Assembly: GCA_020073375.1 (NCBI GenBank)
Contig: JAIQFG010000022.1
Coordinates: 1-55,209 of the forward strand
Origin: Terriglobia bacterium
GTDB taxonomy: Bacteria; Acidobacteriota; Terriglobia; Acidiferrales; UBA7541
Length of the DNA stretch: 55,209 nt
Direction: 5' to 3'
Position numbers and translations under genes: made by a program. Shown piece after piece: positions 21,972 through 31,178 of the stretch; positions within the stretch are counted from its first letter, which is position 1; each line of letters begins with the position of its first letter. A model generated the notes under the pieces. That model saw nothing but the letters and a program-made list of their open reading frames with translations, searched no databases and had not been told where the DNA came from.

Positions 21972-23063
21972 CTACTTCCCATAAACCAACACGTGGAAAT
22001 TCCCGGGCTTGGCCGTCGCCAGCGGATGCGGCTGTTTTTCGGTGGGAGCGGCCGGAGGATTAAATGCCGACGTGCTCAGAAAGATCCGGTGCGTCTTGGT
22101 GTCCACCTGCAGCGTCTTGGCCCCGTACTCGGTCTTGACCGACTCGACTTCGCTGAGCTTGTCCGGGGAATCCTCGTGATAAATGTGCAGCATGCCTTCG
22201 CGCGTGGCCACGAACAGCATGCCCGTAGCTGGTTCAAACGCGTTCGCGTCCACGCCAGCCGAAATCGGATACGACTGCAGAACTTTTCCCGTATCCGCGT
22301 CCATCATGACTACGAATTGCGGGCCGCGTCCGGCCGAAAACAGCCGCCGGGTTTTCAGATCCATGGCCATGGACGTTGGTGCCCCGGCCGGCGCGGTGGG
22401 CCAGCGGCCCTTCACCGTGTTCGTGCGCGCGTCGATGGCCACCACATCGTTGGTTCCGGGATTGTTGTCGTAGATCATCCCTTTGCCGTCGGCGGCCGGA
22501 AATTCCACGGCTCCCCCGAGATCGATATTGGTGATCACGGTTTCTTTCACCGGATCGATCACTGTTGTGTTGTGGCTATCGCCGTTGAAGGTAAAAACGT
22601 GCCCTGTCACCGGCTCATAAACGATCGCGTCGGTGTCATTCTGCCCGGTCTTTACGTGCCCAGTGACCTTCAAGGTCTTCAAATCGAAGATCGCCACTTC
22701 CTGGACTGTGGCCCCGGGCCGCGAGTCGCCGTCCGTGATGAATCCTTTGCCCAGTTTGGGGGCCAGGGCGACGCCGTGGCAGCGCGTCAATCCCGTGATC
22801 CTGCCCACGACGGAATAATCGTCGGCGTTCAGCACCACCACTTCCGCGCCGTGCGAAATATACACGCGCCGCGCTGCGGCATCCACCGTGATGTAGTCAT
22901 AATATTCCGCGCCGCCTGGCGCATCGGGTAGCGAAATCGTCTTGAGCAGGTGATACCCTCCCGCCGGCGGAGCAGGGGGAGCATCCGCGCCCCGTGCAAT
23001 ACCAGCGCTCAACACTGCCACTGCCACAACGAATGCATACCGACCAAATGCGGAAACCTTCAT
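21972..23063 (-). CDS. Exported YncE-like beta-propeller protein
   Basis: The 363-residue product has a signal peptide (about 1-26, ending ARG-AD). Repeats of the YVTN/YncE type run through the rest: DAAARRVYISHGAEVVVLNAD, IFDLKTLKVTGHVKTG, HVFTFNGDSHNTTVIDP, AIDARTNTVKGRWP and MLFVATREGMLHIYH. Each is a strand set of one propeller blade. The protein is periplasmic or secreted. The function is not assigned; related proteins bind DNA or small molecules, or support metal enzymes. AAGGAGAG precedes the ATG. Its transcript ends at the hairpin 21893-21920. Confidence 0.85.
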   Translation of the reverse strand: MKVSAFGRYAFVVAVAVLSAGIARGADAPPAPPAGGYHLLKTISLPDAPGGAEYYDYITVDAAARRVYISHGAEVVVLNADDYSVVGRITGLTRCHGVALAPKLGKGFITDGDSRPGATVQEVAIFDLKTLKVTGHVKTGQNDTDAIVYEPVTGHVFTFNGDSHNTTVIDPVKETVITNIDLGGAVEFPAADGKGMIYDNNPGTNDVVAIDARTNTVKGRWPTAPAGAPTSMAMDLKTRRLFSAGRGPQFVVMMDADTGKVLQSYPISAGVDANAFEPATGMLFVATREGMLHIYHEDSPDKLSEVESVKTEYGAKTLQVDTKTHRIFLSTSAFNPPAAPTEKQPHPLATAKPGNFHVLVYGK

Positions 23064-23462
23064 AGGTTCTCTCCTTTTGCCGAGTGTCTTGACGGAGCTA
23101 TTTCCAGGACTGCCGGCGCGATCGAATCGCCGCCGCGGGAGCCGCCGCGTGGCAAGTCCCCGTTCCTACTTTCCCGGACATTGCGTACTCAGGAAATATA
23201 TAATTAAGGCACGGTTGAAGGGGACATTTGCTGCGCGCGATTCTAGCACGCCGCCGCCTGCCCCACCCATACTCGCCCCCCATTTTCTAACCTTCCCCGT
23301 CCGCACATCATTGCGCGGGCGGACCGGCCCTGCCGCACGAAAAATAAGATTCTGCCCCACTCACCTGAATTATTCCTGAAAGGCTTCCAGATCGAACCCC
23401 GCAGGGCGGCGCCTCCCGGCAGGCCTCGTCGAAATCGATAATTTATGGCACAGTAGAATGCG
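23064..23462. other. Divergent intergenic region
   Basis: About 400 bp lie between the divergent YncE-like and MFS genes. The only notable signal is an AT-rich patch at 23193-23206 containing TATAAT (23199-23204), which could be the -10 of either gene, though neither strand has a good -35 at 17 bases. No convincing gene or repeat is seen in the rest. Confidence 0.4.
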
Positions 23463-24710
23463 ATGGATGACTCCGGGAACTCCTCACGCGCCGGGCGCGT
23501 GGCTTTTACCTATCCTGACTTTGTTTTCTACCAACTGGCGCGCTTTTTCATCATTGCCGGACTCGAAATGCAGTCGGTCGCGGTCGGCTGGCAGATCTAC
23601 GAAATCACCAGGCGCCCCCTGGACTTGGGGCTGGTGGGCCTGGCGCAATTTTCCCCTGGCATTCTGTTGTTTCTGGTTTCGGGGCATGCCGCGGACCGGT
23701 TTCCCCGTAACAAGCTCCTGGTGGTTTGCTACGTCGGGTTCGGCGTGTGCTCCGGCTTGTTGCTGTTCACCGCGTTTCATCAATCGCGCACGGTTCTTCC
23801 CATCTATGTGGTGGTTGTGCTGCTCGGCGTGGTGCGCGCATTCAACAGTCCGGTGAGCCGCGCCATGGTTCCGCAAATCGTTCCGGAAGAGCATTTGCAG
23901 AATGCCATCGCATGGAATAGTTCGGTGAATCAGGCCGCGACGATCATGGGGCCGTCGCTGGGCGGGTTGATCTACGCCGTGGCCAAAGGCCCCGCGGCGG
24001 TTTACGCGACCGCGATCCTGGCCGCGGCCGGCGCCGTGTTCCTGATGACCCAGGTAAAGCTGCGGTCAAAGCCGCGGCCCAGGGAGCCGATGACCTTGAA
24101 ATCCGTGCTCGCAGGGCTCCACTACATCGCGGAAAAGAAAATCATCCTGGGCTCGATTTCGCTGGATCTGTTCGCGGTGCTGCTGGGCGGCGCGGTGGCG
24201 CTGCTGCCCGTGTTCGCCAGCGAAGTGCTGCGCACCGGGCCCTGGGGCCTGGGCTTGCTGCGCGCGTCTCCCGCAATCGGCGCGGGCAGCATGGCGCTGC
24301 TGCTGGCGCACCGTCCCTTTCGCCGCCGCGCTGGCGTGACCATGCTCTGGTGCGTCGCCGGGTTCGGCGCGTTCACCATTCTGTTCGGCATTTCGCGCAG
24401 CCTGGTCCTTTCCATGGTGGCGCTCATCCTGGTCGGCTCCATGGACATGGTCAGCGTCGTGGTCCGCTCCACGCTGGTGCAGCTGGCCACGCCCGACGAA
24501 ATGCGCGGCCGCGTCAGCGCCGTGGAAATGATGTTCATCGGCGCTTCCAACGAAATTGGACAATTTGAATCGGGACTCACCGCGCAGTGGTTTGGCGCGG
24601 TCCCAGCCGTGATCCTCGGCGGAATCGGAACCCTGCTGGTCACGGGATTGTGGGCCTGGAATTTTCCGGAACTGCGCCGCGTCGAGAAATTTTCCTCGAT
24701 CAAGAGTTAA
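23463..24710 (+). CDS. MFS exporter, EntS/MFS_3 type
   Basis: The 415-residue transporter has about 12 membrane segments. The N-terminal half has the EntS-like SVAVGWQIYEITRRPLDLG and the loop motif GHAADRFPRNKLL (motif A). The second half has RTGPWGLGLLRASPAIGAG and DEMRGRVSAVEMMFIGASNEIG, hallmark positions of the enterobactin-exporter group. It probably exports a drug or siderophore-like compound; no biosynthetic genes accompany it. A repeat begins one base after the stop and fills the gap to the convergent dehydrogenase gene. Confidence 0.88.
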   Translation: MDDSGNSSRAGRVAFTYPDFVFYQLARFFIIAGLEMQSVAVGWQIYEITRRPLDLGLVGLAQFSPGILLFLVSGHAADRFPRNKLLVVCYVGFGVCSGLLLFTAFHQSRTVLPIYVVVVLLGVVRAFNSPVSRAMVPQIVPEEHLQNAIAWNSSVNQAATIMGPSLGGLIYAVAKGPAAVYATAILAAAGAVFLMTQVKLRSKPRPREPMTLKSVLAGLHYIAEKKIILGSISLDLFAVLLGGAVALLPVFASEVLRTGPWGLGLLRASPAIGAGSMALLLAHRPFRRRAGVTMLWCVAGFGAFTILFGISRSLVLSMVALILVGSMDMVSVVVRSTLVQLATPDEMRGRVSAVEMMFIGASNEIGQFESGLTAQWFGAVPAVILGGIGTLLVTGLWAWNFPELRRVEKFSSIKS

Positions 24711-24785
24711 GTAGGACAGGCTTCAGCCTGTCTGCTTTTGGTTTCCGCACGGAAGAATAAACCGACAGGCTGAATCCTGTCCTAC
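24711..24785. repeat. GTAG-headed inverted repeat (BIME-like, copy 3)
   Basis: Two facing REP units run from the base after the MFS stop to the stop codon of the convergent gene. The right CTAC includes, on the minus strand, the TAG that ends the sugar-dehydrogenase gene. One base in the right arm departs from the consensus (GAATCC for GAAGCC). Confidence 0.88.
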
Positions 24786-26542
24786 TTCGCCGGCGAAGCC
24801 GTCACCGAGGCCATTTTCCGGATCATCCCATCGGGCTTGCTCAACACGTACAGTTCCCCGTCGCTGCTCTGCGCCAGGCGCACATCCGCGCGCCCGCCGC
24901 CATACGCAACGCCCTCGGGATCGGTTTTCGGCTGCTTGTGCTCGGCATCTTTCCAGCCGGTAGTCGCGGCGGACCCTCCGGGCAGCACATGATCCGCCGC
25001 CGGCGTGCCGCCCTTGTGCGCGTAGGCCTCCGCCACGATGTCGTACATTCGGCTCTTTTTGGCAATCTGCGCGGATTTGTCGAAGGGGCTCTTAAACACC
25101 ATCTGCAACTCGTGGATTTGCGCCTGGTGGTTGCGCTGCCCGTGTGTGGCAATCATCTCCGGCAGATCGACGTAAAAAATGCGTCCCGTGGTCATGTCGT
25201 TGAAAATATATTTTCCGTCGAGCTTCGGCATCAGCTTGCCGCGGTAGACGTATCCGCTGCCGATTGAATCGCCCTCCTGATGGCTGTAAACCGCGGCGGG
25301 ATAAACCGGGGCGACCGGCTCATCGATGCCGTCCACTTTCAGCAGGTCGCGGTCAGGAAACGCCACCGGCGGAGTCTTCAGGCTGCCCGTCTTTCCGGCG
25401 TCATCCACGAACAATTGCTCGTTGCCCTCGCGCTCCGAATACCCGTAATTGGCGCCCTTGGTGACGATGTTCACCTCTTCCCAGTAGTGCAAGCCGATGT
25501 CGTTCACCAGGAAAGTTTTCGTCGGAACGTCCCACGCCATGCGCGCCGGATTGCGCAATCCGTACGCATAGATTTCGCCGCGCGCGCCGCTCACCTTCAC
25601 GAAGGGATTCGGATCCGTGCCGGTCGAAGGAATGCGGTAACGCCCGTTGGCGCTGAGCATATCGTTCGGGTGCAGCTTGGTGTCCGGCGTGATCCGCAGA
25701 ATTTTTCCCAGCAGCGTATTGAGCTGCTGCGGCAGCGTGTGGCTGGGGCCAGGAGTCTCGCCCTGCGCGCCGTCGCCCACGGAAATGTAGAGGTTGCCGT
25801 AATCGCCGTTCCCGGGCTTGGCCAGCGGATTGAAAATCATGTCGGCCATGGGATGATTGCGGTCAAATGAAACGCGCAGAAGTTCCCGCGCGGTTCCCTC
25901 AAACGTGTCGTTCTTGATATTCGTGTCCGTCCATTCCACCAGCACCGATTCCAGGTGCACGGCTCCGGCGGGAGGCATCACGGCAGGAGTCGTTTCATAT
26001 CCCTTCAAGTCCAGACTTGCCAGGTGAGCGTTGGTCGGTGTCGCCGATCCCTCCATGTCCGGCTTCTCGACGTGCACGGTATAAAATATCCCGTTTTTCG
26101 CGTACCCGGGATCGAACGCGATGGAAACGATTCCCGCGGTATTTCCCGTGTCGGACTCGAATTTGGGAAACACTTCCGCGAATTTAATGTAGGGGGTGAA
26201 CTTCTTCGTGAACTTTTCCATGACATAGAGCGTGCCGCTCTGGTCGTTGACGAAGAATCGCCCGTTCGCCAGCGGAGCGTCCCCCGGCTCCGAGCGCATG
26301 GAAGTTACGCGCCCCAGTTGCCCCTTATAATCAATGTCGGCCGAGGCTTTTCCCCCGTGCGTCGGTGTCGAGAGCGGCGCGCTCGCGTAATTCTCCAGCA
26401 GCACCGTCATGCCGTCCTTGCCGACCTGGGATTGGGTGGGATATTGCGCGAAAGCCGCCGGCACACTCGCCAGGCAGCCCAACAGCACAACTCCAAAACG
26501 AAGCCTTCCGCGCCACGCGGCAACCACATGCATCCATGTCAT
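24782..26542 (-). CDS. Exported PQQ-type sugar dehydrogenase (GSDH family)
   Basis: The 586-residue product has a signal peptide (about 1-32, ending AFA-QY). A glucose/sorbosone-dehydrogenase-like propeller follows, with AFDPGYAKNGIFYTVHV, GNLYISVGDGAQGETPG, LLGKILRITPDT, AYGLRNPARMAWD and VNIVTKGANYGYSEREGNE, the usual blade signatures of soluble PQQ-dependent aldose dehydrogenases. No PQQ biosynthesis genes are in the window, so cofactor use is inferred. It follows etfA on the same strand with a 40-base gap. Its stop codon comes from the adjoining repeat. Confidence 0.85.
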   Translation of the reverse strand: MTWMHVVAAWRGRLRFGVVLLGCLASVPAAFAQYPTQSQVGKDGMTVLLENYASAPLSTPTHGGKASADIDYKGQLGRVTSMRSEPGDAPLANGRFFVNDQSGTLYVMEKFTKKFTPYIKFAEVFPKFESDTGNTAGIVSIAFDPGYAKNGIFYTVHVEKPDMEGSATPTNAHLASLDLKGYETTPAVMPPAGAVHLESVLVEWTDTNIKNDTFEGTARELLRVSFDRNHPMADMIFNPLAKPGNGDYGNLYISVGDGAQGETPGPSHTLPQQLNTLLGKILRITPDTKLHPNDMLSANGRYRIPSTGTDPNPFVKVSGARGEIYAYGLRNPARMAWDVPTKTFLVNDIGLHYWEEVNIVTKGANYGYSEREGNEQLFVDDAGKTGSLKTPPVAFPDRDLLKVDGIDEPVAPVYPAAVYSHQEGDSIGSGYVYRGKLMPKLDGKYIFNDMTTGRIFYVDLPEMIATHGQRNHQAQIHELQMVFKSPFDKSAQIAKKSRMYDIVAEAYAHKGGTPAADHVLPGGSAATTGWKDAEHKQPKTDPEGVAYGGGRADVRLAQSSDGELYVLSKPDGMIRKMASVTASPAK

Positions 26543-26582
26543 TGTCCGTACCTCCGGTCTTGATTCTTAATTCTGGAGGAAG

Positions 26583-27560
26583 TTATTTCCTCTCCAGCTC
26601 TTCAATCAGCGCGGGCACAACCTCAAACAGATCGCCCACAATTCCGTAATCGGCGACCTCGAAAATCGGCGCGTTCTGGTCCTTGTTAATAGCCGCGATC
26701 GTTCGCGAGCCCTTCATGCCCACGACGTGCTGAATGGCGCCGCTGATCCCCAGCGCAAGATACAATTTCGGCGCGACCGTCTGCCCGGAGCTGCCAATCT
26801 GGCGGTCCATGGGCAGCCAGCCTTCATCGCAGATCGGGCGCGACGCGGAGACTTCGCCTCCCAGCAGCTTCGCCAGTTTTTCCGCGAGCGGAATATTTTC
26901 CGGAGCTTTGATGCCCCTTCCCACCGAGACGAGGATGGGCGCCTGCGTAAGATCGACGGCCTGCTTGGCCTCGCGAAAAATTTCCAGCGGCTTGGTACGA
27001 ATCTGTTCCGGTTTCATTTCGACGGCAACTGGGGTGATCGCGGCTTTCGCAGCTCCTTGCGCAACCAGGTCCGCGCGAAACGCGCCCGCCTGAAACGTCG
27101 CAAACCATGGCCCCGCGCCGTCGAACACCACGTCGGCGACAGTTTTCCCCTGAAACATCTGGCGCACAAAAATCAGCTTCCCGTTTTCGTGCCGGTAGCC
27201 GATCGAGTCGCCGATCATGCCCTTGCCCAGCGATGCGGCCAGCTGCGGCGCAAAATCGCGCACCTGGTAGGTGTGCGGCAGCAGCACCAGATCGGGTTTG
27301 GCCTGCGTGATGGCCTGCCGCAGTGCGACGGTGTAGCCGTCCGGCGTGTACGCGGCGAGCAGGTCGTGCTCGACCAGCAGCACTTCATCGAGCTTGAATG
27401 CCGCAAGTTCCGCAGCCAGCGCAGCAACGCCTTTTCCGATGACCACGGCCGCGAGCCGGCTCGCGGTCTGTTCAGCAATCTGCTGCGCCGCAACCAGCGT
27501 CTCAAAACTGGTCTTGTTCCATTGCCCTTCGCGCTGTTCGGTGATCAGGAGAATATTCAT
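26583..27560 (-). CDS. etfA: Electron transfer flavoprotein alpha subunit
   Basis: The 325-residue subunit has an N-terminal adenine-nucleotide-alpha-hydrolase-like domain (MNILLITEQREGQWNK). The C-terminal FAD-binding domain has the family signature ISGAIQHVVGMKGS followed by IAAINKDQNAPIFEVADYG. Together with EtfB it accepts electrons from acyl-CoA and similar dehydrogenases and delivers them to the quinone pool. The gene follows etfB with a 19-base gap. No EtfD/quinone oxidoreductase lies next to it. Confidence 0.95.
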   Translation of the reverse strand: MNILLITEQREGQWNKTSFETLVAAQQIAEQTASRLAAVVIGKGVAALAAELAAFKLDEVLLVEHDLLAAYTPDGYTVALRQAITQAKPDLVLLPHTYQVRDFAPQLAASLGKGMIGDSIGYRHENGKLIFVRQMFQGKTVADVVFDGAGPWFATFQAGAFRADLVAQGAAKAAITPVAVEMKPEQIRTKPLEIFREAKQAVDLTQAPILVSVGRGIKAPENIPLAEKLAKLLGGEVSASRPICDEGWLPMDRQIGSSGQTVAPKLYLALGISGAIQHVVGMKGSRTIAAINKDQNAPIFEVADYGIVGDLFEVVPALIEELERK

Positions 27561-27579
27561 GGTCGTAGGGAAATCGCGG

Positions 27580-28356
27580 TCACAGCACCCGCGCTTCGTG
27601 ACGCAGCTTTTCGAGCAGTTTCGCGGCGGCTTCTTTCGGCGTGCCGGTCAAAAATTCGGTCTTCTTGGTTTTCACCGGCACGTAGACGCGCTCGATGTGC
27701 TGCGTCGATTCGTGCGCCACGCCCAGCGATTCGCGCGTGACGCTTGCGATTTCCTTTTTCTTTGCCGCCATGATGCCTTTCAGCGTCGCGTAGCGCACCT
27801 TGTTGATTCCGGACTGAATCGTCAGCACGGCCGGAAGCGGCAACTCGACCCACTGGAACCATCCGGCTTCCAGCTCCCGCTTCACGCGCAGGCCCTGGCC
27901 TTGCACATTATTCTGGAGATTGATCTGCATGATCAGCGTCGCGTGCGGAAGTTTTAAAAGTTCCGACACCAGCACACCGGTCTGCCCAAATCCCTGATCG
28001 TCGCTCTGCAATCCGGTTAGGACCAGGTCCGGCTTTTCGCGCTCAATTGCCGCCGCGAGCGATTTCGCCGCGCCCAGCGGATCGAGCATGTGCGCTTTGT
28101 CGTCCACGATATGAATCCCGCGGTCCGCGCCCTTCGCCAGCGCTTCCTTGATCGTCTGCTTCACGCGCTCCGGGCCCATGGAAACGGCGATGACTTCTCC
28201 CGTATGTTTTTCCTTCAGCCGGAGGGCTTCCTCGAGCGCGTAGCTGTCCGGCTCATTCATCTCAAATCCAATATCGGTTTCGCGAATCCACGCGTCGGCA
28301 ATCGAAAGGGGAGCGTCCTTGGCGGGCACTTGCTTGATGCAGACGACAATCTTCAT
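27580..28356 (-). CDS. etfB: Electron transfer flavoprotein beta subunit
   Basis: The 258-residue protein starts MKIVVCIKQVPAKD and contains NEPDSYALEEALRLKEK, GADRGIHIVDD, GLQSDDQGFGQTGVLVSELL and the ETF-beta signature region VELPLPAVLTIQSGINKVRY with the Lys/Ala-rich segment after it. Length and motifs are normal. It leads the etfB-etfA-sugar-dehydrogenase run on the minus strand. Upstream of it lies a GTAG...CTAC palindrome and then fabF, so it is likely a separate transcript. Confidence 0.95.
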   Translation of the reverse strand: MKIVVCIKQVPAKDAPLSIADAWIRETDIGFEMNEPDSYALEEALRLKEKHTGEVIAVSMGPERVKQTIKEALAKGADRGIHIVDDKAHMLDPLGAAKSLAAAIEREKPDLVLTGLQSDDQGFGQTGVLVSELLKLPHATLIMQINLQNNVQGQGLRVKRELEAGWFQWVELPLPAVLTIQSGINKVRYATLKGIMAAKKKEIASVTRESLGVAHESTQHIERVYVPVKTKKTEFLTGTPKEAAAKLLEKLRHEARVL

Positions 28357-28455
28357 CGGCGCCTCATAATTGCAACCACCGGCTTACACTACATTTCTTG
28401 CCGCGTAGGCGGCTAAAAATCGGGGTTCGTCAAGCCGCACAGTGTGGGGCCAAAG

Positions 28456-28530
28456 GTAGCGCCGGCGTCTCGCCGGAAGGTTTGCGCCGCGACGCGCGCA
28501 CAAAAAGAGCCGGCGGGACGCCGGCGCTAC
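28456..28530. repeat. GTAG...CTAC inverted repeat with GC-only stem
   Basis: GTAG and CGCCGGCGTCTCGCCGG at the left are mirrored by CCGGCGGGACGCCGGCG and CTAC at the right. It has the same termini and two-hairpin plan as the other BIME-like copies but a different stem. It lies between fabF and etfB. Confidence 0.7.
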
Positions 28531-28600
28531 AGAACCACGATCTTCGCGAAAAAGTCCGCATGACCAAACCAGCATCGAAACCGGTCGCGCGACGCCAAAC

Positions 28601-29845
28601 CTACCGCCCCGACCAGCGCTTGAACAGCAGCGCGGCGTTCGTGCCGCCGAATCCAAATGAATTCGATAGCGCGTAATCGACCGCCGCATGGCGCGCGCGA
28701 TTGGGCACGTAGTCGAGATCGCACTCGGGATCCGGCGTTTCCTGATTGATCGTGGGCGGCAAAATCTGGTCGCGCAGCGCCAGCACGCTGATCCCGGCTT
28801 CCAGGCCCCCCGCACCGCCAAGTAAATGCCCGGTCATGGATTTGGTCGAGCTGACGGCGACCTTGCCGGCGTTTTCGCCGAACACGCGTTTCATGGCCTT
28901 GGTTTCGATCGCATCGCCCAGCGGGGTGGAAGTGCCGTGCGCGTTGACGTACCCGATTTCGTGCGGCTCGATTTTCGCGTCACGGATCGCCGCGCGCATC
29001 ACGCGGTAAGCCCCATCGCCGTTCGCTTCCGGCGCCGTGATGTGGTGCGCGTCTCCCGACATTCCGTACCCGGCCACCTCGGCCAGAATCGGCGCGCCGC
29101 GCCGCTCGGCGTATTCCAGCGACTCAAGCACCAAAATACCTGCGCCTTCGCCCATCACGAATCCGTCACGGTCGGCGTCAAACGGGCGGCTGGCGCGTTC
29201 CGGTTCGTCGTTGCGCGTCGAGAGCGCCTTCATCGCCGCGAATCCGCCAACGCCCATCGGTGTGATGGCCGCTTCGGCTCCTCCGCAGATCATCACTTCC
29301 GCATCGCCGTGCTGGATCAGGCGGAACGAATCGCCCACCGCGTGCGCCGATGCCGAGCAGGCCGTGGCCGTCGCCGAATTCGGTCCCTTCGCGCCATAGC
29401 GGATGGAAATGTGCCCGGAGGCAAGATTGATAATCGCCGCGGGAATGAAAAACGGGGAGATGCGTCCGGGCCCGCCCTGGATCAGCTTGGAGTGCTCGCG
29501 CTCGATGACGTCGAATCCGCCGATTCCGCTGGCCACGTACACCCCGGTCGATTCGGCCATCTCCGGCGTGACCGTCAGGTCCGCCATGCGCACGGCAAAA
29601 TCGGTGGCCGCCAGGGCCAGCTGGATGAACCGCGCGATTTTTTTCAGCTCTTTTTTTTCGGCCCAGTGGAGGGGATCGAAGTCGCGCACTTCACCGGCAA
29701 TCGTGCAGTCAAACGCAGTGGTGTCGAAATGCGTGATCGTGCGGATGCCGCTCCGCCCGGCCTGGATGCCTTTCCACACATCATCCGTGCCGATCCCCAA
29801 TCCGCAGACCAGCCCGACACCCGTTACGACAACCCGGCGGCTCAC
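28601..29845 (-). CDS. fabF: Beta-ketoacyl-ACP synthase II
   Basis: The 414-residue condensing enzyme elongates acyl-ACP with malonyl-ACP. Catalytic Cys163 is in ATACSASAHA; the two histidines are in VNAHGTSTPLGD and SMTGHLLGGAG, and the end SNSFGFGGTNA is intact. The gene follows acpP on the same strand (41-base gap) and is the last gene of the fatty-acid cluster. It is cytoplasmic. Confidence 0.97.
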   Translation of the reverse strand: MSRRVVVTGVGLVCGLGIGTDDVWKGIQAGRSGIRTITHFDTTAFDCTIAGEVRDFDPLHWAEKKELKKIARFIQLALAATDFAVRMADLTVTPEMAESTGVYVASGIGGFDVIEREHSKLIQGGPGRISPFFIPAAIINLASGHISIRYGAKGPNSATATACSASAHAVGDSFRLIQHGDAEVMICGGAEAAITPMGVGGFAAMKALSTRNDEPERASRPFDADRDGFVMGEGAGILVLESLEYAERRGAPILAEVAGYGMSGDAHHITAPEANGDGAYRVMRAAIRDAKIEPHEIGYVNAHGTSTPLGDAIETKAMKRVFGENAGKVAVSSTKSMTGHLLGGAGGLEAGISVLALRDQILPPTINQETPDPECDLDYVPNRARHAAVDYALSNSFGFGGTNAALLFKRWSGR

Positions 29846-29886
29846 GTTTTCGACTCTCTCCCGTTGAACTTGCGGCGGCCGGCGAA

Positions 29887-30132
29887 CTACTTCTTGGCCG
29901 AGGCGTGCTTTTGGATGTATTCGACCGCGTCCTTCACCGTGGCGATCTTTTCGGCGTCCTCATCAGGAATCTCGATGCCGAAGGCTTCTTCAAAGGCCAT
30001 CACCAGCTCCACCGTATCCAGGGAGTCCGCGCCCAGATCGTCCACGAAGGACGCGGTGGACGTCACTTCCCCCTCATCCACGCCGAGTTGCTCCACAATA
30101 ATCTGCTTTACGCGTTCTTCCACACTGGCCAT
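29887..30132 (-). CDS. acpP: Acyl carrier protein
   Basis: The 81-residue protein is acidic. Ser37 in [13 protein letters not shown] is the phosphopantetheine attachment site, and [17 protein letters not shown] is the recognition helix. GGAGG lies 9 bases before the ATG. It has its own strong promoter (30218-30246) and probably heads the acpP-fabF transcript. Confidence 0.98.
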   Translation of the reverse strand: MASVEERVKQIIVEQLGVDEGEVTSTASFVDDLGADSLDTVELVMAFEEAFGIEIPDEDAEKIATVKDAVEYIQKHASAKK

Positions 30133-30217
30133 CTTGGTATGCCTCCGCTAGGCGCTATGCGCCTCTTCCTTTAATTTTCTCTTGGACTCAATCGCGCCCT
30201 GTCTTTAAGCCCCGGAT

Positions 30218-30246
30218 ATTCTATGTACGGGCTTGCCTCAGGTCAA
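30218..30246 (-). promoter_or_regulatory. Sigma-70-type promoter of acpP-fabF
   Basis: On the minus strand TTGACC (30241-30246) and TAGAAT (30218-30223) are separated by exactly 17 bases. Transcription would start about 80 bases before acpP. It explains the 205-bp gap between fabG and acpP. Confidence 0.65.
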
Positions 30247-30337
30247 CTTAACTCTGATTCTAGTCGTGAGCCGATTTGTGTTGATGCCTGCTCCCTAAAG
30301 AAATGCTCCGGTTCGGGATTATCAACCGGCAGGGCCG

Positions 30338-31084
30338 CTATCCCATCCGCAATCCGCCGTTCACGTCCAGCACCGTGCCCGTGATGTACGCGGCCTCATC
30401 GCTGGCCAAGAACACGATGGCCGCGGCAATTTCCGCATCCGTGCCCATGCGCCCCAAGGGCACCCGCGCCAGCAGCGCGTCCTTCACGCTCTGCGGCAGC
30501 GGGTCGGTCATTGGCGAGACGACGAAACCCGGAGCCACTGCATTCACCGTAATATTTCGCGACGCCACCTCCACGGCCAGAGCTCGCGTCAGCCCGATCA
30601 ATCCCGCCTTCGCCGCAACGTAATTTGCCTGCCCGGCGTTTCCGGTCTCGGCCACCACGGATGTCACGTTGATGATCCGACCGTACCGCGCGCGCATCAT
30701 CACCGAAAGCGCCTGCTGCGCGCACAGATGCGCGCCCGTAAGATTCGTACGCAGCACCGCTTCCCAGTCGTCCGGCTTCATGCGCACGGCCAGGCCGTCG
30801 CGCGCGATCGCCGCGTTGTTCACCAAAATATCGAGCTTGCCGAATTTTTCGATTGCCTGCCGGAAACCGGATTTCACCTGCTCACCGTCGGCCACGTCCA
30901 TCGGCACCGCCAGCGCCTCACCGCCCGCCGCCGCGATTTCCGCGACCACGCCCGCGAGCTTTTCTGTATTCCGCGCGGCCAGCGTGACGCGCGCTCCCGC
31001 CTGCGCCAAGGCCAACGACGTCGCGCGCCCGATTCCCTGCGATGCGCCGGTAACCAGCGCCACTTTGTCCTTCAAGCTGAACAT
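30338..31084 (-). CDS. fabG: 3-oxoacyl-ACP reductase
   Basis: This 248-residue short-chain reductase uses NADPH to reduce 3-oxoacyl-ACP. The cofactor loop GASQGIG is at 13-19 and NNAAIARDG at 89-97. The catalytic residues are Ser142, Tyr155 and Lys159 (YVAAKAG), and the C-terminal ITGTVLDVNGGLRM is typical. Its position between fabD and acpP supports the fatty-acid role over a general reductase. It is separated from fabD by a BIME-like repeat. Confidence 0.95.
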   Translation of the reverse strand: MFSLKDKVALVTGASQGIGRATSLALAQAGARVTLAARNTEKLAGVVAEIAAAGGEALAVPMDVADGEQVKSGFRQAIEKFGKLDILVNNAAIARDGLAVRMKPDDWEAVLRTNLTGAHLCAQQALSVMMRARYGRIINVTSVVAETGNAGQANYVAAKAGLIGLTRALAVEVASRNITVNAVAPGFVVSPMTDPLPQSVKDALLARVPLGRMGTDAEIAAAIVFLASDEAAYITGTVLDVNGGLRMG

Positions 31085-31092
31085 GAATTTGA

Positions 31093-31176
31093 GTAGGACA
31101 GGCTTCAGCCTGTCGCTTTTGATTTAGACGTGACCTTGGAAAAAACCAACCCCAGACAGGCTGAAGCCCGTCCTAC
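31093..31176. repeat. GTAG-headed inverted repeat (BIME-like, copy 4)
   Basis: The left unit is GTAG then GACAGGC-TTCA-GCCTGTC; the right unit mirrors it and ends CCTAC. It fills the gap between fabD and fabG, ending 2 bases from the fabD stop and starting 8 bases before the fabG start, so it must be within the leader of fabG if the two are co-transcribed. Confidence 0.88.
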
Positions 31177-31178
31177 CA

